A stretch of DNA of 7,703 bases from Deltaproteobacteria bacterium (GTDB lineage Bacteria > Desulfobacterota > DSM-4660 > Desulfatiglandales > HGW-15): NCBI GenBank assembly GCA_019308985.1, contig JAFDHB010000029.1:1-7703 (forward strand). Direction: 5' to 3'. Shown here one piece after another: positions 5,952 to 7,703 of the stretch. The translations under genes and the position numbers were made by a program. Positions within the stretch are counted from its first letter, which is position 1. Each line of letters starts with the position of its first letter. The notes below the pieces were generated by a model. That model saw only the letters and a program-made list of their open reading frames with translations. It had not been told where the DNA came from and did no database searches.

Positions 5952-5965
5952 TTGACCTAGGTCAA
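5952..5965. promoter_or_regulatory. Second perfect TTGACCTAGGTCAA operator
   Basis: This 14-bp palindrome is identical to that at 5871-5884, with an 81-bp centre-to-centre distance. Relative to the inferred HD start it is centred at -122.5, an upstream auxiliary position. Relative to the divergent gene at 6185 it is 220 bp upstream, with no good -10 box at the expected spacing, so it probably serves the HD promoter. Finding two exact copies in one intergenic interval makes chance unlikely. Confidence 0.65.
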
Positions 5966-5972
5966 CAACGAG

Positions 5973-6117
5973 CCCTCCCAGGGTACTTTCTGGGTATCCA
6001 TGGGAGACTGCGCCGAACTTCGCTCCCACCCACTCCAGAGCTTGGGCGCGGCTCGCCACTGCGTTCAACCCCGTAGCAGGCTACCGGATGTCCTAGCGAA
6101 GGTCTTTTTCTTTTCTG
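5973..6117 (+). ncRNA. Structured intergenic block, candidate RNA or repeat
   Basis: Several complementary segments nest in this GC-rich stretch: CCCAG 5977-5981 with CTGGG 5990-5994; TGGGAG 6001-6006 with CTCCCA 6023-6028; an outer CTTCGCT 6018-6024 with AGCGAAG 6095-6101 enclosing GGCG 6045-6048 with CGCC 6054-6057 and GTAG 6073-6076 with CTAC 6081-6084. The outer stem is followed on the plus strand by a T-rich run (6103-6115), as at a terminator. The 6001-6028 hairpin and the outer stem share bases 6023-6024, so they compete. No protein-coding frame is convincing. It could be a small RNA, a leader of the gene at 6185, or a dispersed repeat. I do not recognise a known RNA class. Confidence 0.35.
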
Positions 6118-6184
6118 GTTGAAAGAACAGGGCATGTATGAAATAAACAGGGAAACAACATTTCATAGTATTATTATCTAGATT

Positions 6185-6703
6185 ATGAGCCCCTACGAAC
6201 ATTTTTTCTGGAACTACGCATTATTCTACCACAGGTCCTGGGCATGGAAAGTTGGACTCGGCGGCCTCTTCCCCGATCTCGTCTACCTTTTCGGGTTTAT
6301 TCCGCGAATTTTCCAATACGGCAGTTTTATAGAATGGATGCAAGACCCTTTCTGGGATGTTCTGTGGAACTCTCCCACCGCCAAATCCGTGCATTCCTTT
6401 CTGGTCTGGGGGCTTGTCTCTATCGTTACTTTCTCTGTCTTTAGGAAAAACTCGTTTAGAATCATTTATCCTTTCTTCCTGGGCTGGGGGCTCCACATAG
6501 CCTCCGATGCCCTCACCCATGTGAGCGACGGCTATGCCCTGTTTTATCCTCTCTCTGATTTCCGCTTCCCAGCCCCGGTCTCTTACTGGCAGAAGGAGTT
6601 CCATGCAAAAGAATACTTCTGGATAAGCCATACCCTGATGGCCTGCATGCTTCTCATCTGGTCCATAGGGAAATTGAGACACTTCTTGAAACGACGCAGC
6701 TAG
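6185..6703 (+). CDS. YdjM-like integral membrane protein, predicted metal-dependent hydrolase
   Basis: The 172-residue protein has about four hydrophobic segments (roughly 22-40, 68-86, 92-108 and 147-165) and a basic C terminus (LRHFLKRRS), so it is an inner-membrane protein. Conserved features resemble the YdjM-type membrane family: an N-terminal GGLFPDL (26-32), H70 in VHSFLVWG, and H104-x3-D108-x3-H112 in LHIASDALTH, a plausible metal site inside the membrane. Enzyme activity for this family is predicted, not established in my knowledge. ATG 6185 has no good Shine-Dalgarno sequence, and the 5' interval is long and structured, so translation may be weak or regulated. It is divergent from the HD gene; a functional link is not shown. 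Confidence 0.65.
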   Translation: MSPYEHFFWNYALFYHRSWAWKVGLGGLFPDLVYLFGFIPRIFQYGSFIEWMQDPFWDVLWNSPTAKSVHSFLVWGLVSIVTFSVFRKNSFRIIYPFFLGWGLHIASDALTHVSDGYALFYPLSDFRFPAPVSYWQKEFHAKEYFWISHTLMACMLLIWSIGKLRHFLKRRS

Positions 6704-6866
6704 CCCTCGGACCTTTTCCCTTCGGAAGAACCCGAAATGATGCCTCAGGGGCCGAATCAAGAAGCCATTGTCCATGGCGTCCGATAATTTCCGTTGATCT
6801 CCTCCCCGCCTGATGCTATGCATGGGAAAACAAAGACCATCAAGTAAAGAGAGGGGTGACATCCAC

Positions 6867-7337
6867 ATGGAGCAAAAGGCAGTCCAGGACTACTACCCTG
6901 AAGAATTCAGCCATTGTTATGGATGTGGAAGACTGAACGAGCACGGGCTTCATATTAAGAGTTACTGGGACGGGGAAGAGAGCGTTGCCACCTTCCTTCC
7001 GAAACCCTATCACATGGCTGTCCCCGGCTTCGTGTACGGTGGCCTGATTGCTTCAATCATAGATTGTCACGGCACGGGCACGGCTGCCGCCGCTACTTAC
7101 CAGGCGGAGGGGAGGGAAATGGGAACCGACCCTCCACTGCGTTTTGTCACCGCGTCTCTTCACGTGGATTTTCTTGCCCCCACGCCCCTCAGTGTACCAC
7201 TTGAAGTCCGTGGCAGGGTCAAGGAGATAAAGGGTAAGAAGGTGGTGGTCGATATCACCTTGACCGCGGGGGGGAAAATATGCGCCCGAGGCGAGGTCGT
7301 GGCTGTCCAGATGCCCAAGAATATGATGGAATCCTGA
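6867..7337 (+). CDS. PaaI-family hotdog-fold acyl-CoA thioesterase
   Basis: The 156-residue protein has the single hotdog domain of PaaI-type thioesterases, which hydrolyse acyl- or aryl-CoA in the cytosol. Visible features are the N-terminal CYGCG (C17, C20) followed by NEHGLHIK, the VYGGLIASIIDCHGTG helix (58-71) with Asp66 as candidate catalytic residue, the strand TASLHVDFLAPTP, and the LEVRGRVKEIKGKKVVVDITL strands. The open frame extends to 6813, but ATG 6867 has GGGGTGA seven bases upstream and fits the family length. A weak promoter-like pair, TTGATC 6794-6799 and TATGCA 6817-6822 with a 17-base spacer, lies upstream. The substrate cannot be told from sequence. It converges on the methyltransferase gene. 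Confidence 0.87.
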   Translation: MEQKAVQDYYPEEFSHCYGCGRLNEHGLHIKSYWDGEESVATFLPKPYHMAVPGFVYGGLIASIIDCHGTGTAAAATYQAEGREMGTDPPLRFVTASLHVDFLAPTPLSVPLEVRGRVKEIKGKKVVVDITLTAGGKICARGEVVAVQMPKNMMES

Positions 7338-7397
7338 GAATTCGACCTCTTCCCGGCCAGTGAGAAGGACGCGCCCGGCACGATTCAGCAGAACATC

Positions 7398-7703
7398 TTA
7401 TGGCCCCTTATTGAGAAGCGCGGCCCTGCTGAGAAACACCTTAGGCCTCTCAACAAGAAGGAACCCAACGTTTTGAGCTTTTTGGATGGTTTTCTCAAAT
7501 TTCCTCTTTGACACATGGAATGAAGGCTCTACCACAAGCAGTTGCCCCTGGGGTTTGAGTGATTGCCCTATCTCTCCAAAAAAACGTTCTTGATCCGGGA
7601 CTTCGTGGAGCATATAAAAGGCAAGGGCGAAATCAACTTCCCAGGAGACGTTTATCCTGTCCTCTTCGCACCTGGTCAGTATAATCCGTTCCTCCAAATC
7701 CGT
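7398..7703 (-). CDS. Class I SAM-dependent methyltransferase, 3' part only
   Basis: The frame stays open to the window edge, so only the last 101 residues are seen and the start lies outside; the TTG at 7697 is not the true start. The visible part matches the C-terminal half of Rossmann-fold methyltransferases: VDFALAFYMLHEVPDQERFF (strand 4 and following helix), LKPQGQLLVVEP (strand 5 region), then FHVSKRKFEKTIQKAQNVGF and a final beta strand. The glycine-rich SAM motif is off the window. HEVPDQ with EPSFHVSK is typical of small stand-alone methyltransferases of anaerobes with unknown substrate. Its stop is 60 bp from the stop of the convergent thioesterase gene. Confidence 0.82.
   Translation of the reverse strand, partial: TDLEERIILTRCEEDRINVSWEVDFALAFYMLHEVPDQERFFGEIGQSLKPQGQLLVVEPSFHVSKRKFEKTIQKAQNVGFLLVERPKVFLSRAALLNKGP

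Noticed and set aside
6721..6736. TTCGG/CCGAA hairpin after the YdjM-like gene
   Set aside because: A short stem with no T-run, easily found by chance.
6221..6868. 215-codon minus-strand frame opposite the YdjM-like gene
   Set aside because: It is rich in Arg and Gly, as expected for an antisense shadow; the plus strand has coherent membrane segments and a His/Asp motif.
1..7703. CRISPR arrays, tRNA and rRNA genes
   Set aside because: No regularly spaced direct repeats, no tRNA-like cloverleaf and no rRNA segments were seen on either strand.

Overview
The window looks like an accessory stretch of a Desulfobacterota (Deltaproteobacteria) chromosome, probably an anaerobe of the sulfate-reducer or syntroph type. 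This is inferred from protein families I associate with that group: a two-CW cysteine-rich protein fused to a cyclic-nucleotide-binding fold, a zinc-ribbon HD protein, and an FrdX-like ferredoxin. TTGACCTAGGTCAA palindromes of CRP/FNR type and REP/MITE-like repeats between genes point the same way. No taxonomic marker gene is present.

Layout. 1-116: probable end of an insertion element. 117-950 (minus): an internal fragment of a quinol-type nitric oxide reductase (norB), cut on its 3' side by the element end and on its 5' side by a repeat element at 950-1133. 1285-2256 (minus): a squalene-synthase-like enzyme of the ERG9 type. 2474-2896 (minus): queF, preQ0 reductase for queuosine synthesis, with a promoter whose -35 box lies inside a palindrome. 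2983-3304: gene-free. 3305-3916 (plus): two-CW plus cNMP-binding-fold protein with no DNA-binding domain. It converges on 4105-4860 (minus), the FrdX-like ferredoxin, and a perfect 14-bp inverted repeat lies between them. 4951-5053: a 103-bp inverted-repeat element that supplies the last codons of the HD gene at 5037-5774 (minus). 5775-6184: a regulatory and structured interval with two perfect TTGACCTAGGTCAA palindromes and a folded block. 6185-6703 (plus): YdjM-like membrane protein. 6867-7337 (plus): PaaI-type hotdog thioesterase. 7398-7703 (minus): 3' part of a SAM-dependent methyltransferase running off the window.

How they may work together. The most coherent group is 3305-5965. The HD gene and the ferredoxin gene lie in the same direction, downstream of a palindrome centred exactly at -41.5 from the start predicted by a good -10 box, as in class II FNR-type activation. 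A CRP-fold sensor-like protein converges on them. FrdX-like ferredoxins are known partners of the hybrid-cluster-protein/HcpR nitrosative-stress response, and a broken NO reductase lies nearby, so a redox or NO-stress role is a reasonable inference. No hcp gene or HTH regulator is visible here. The remaining genes (squalene synthase, queF, membrane protein, thioesterase, methyltransferase) look like an ordinary mixed neighbourhood.
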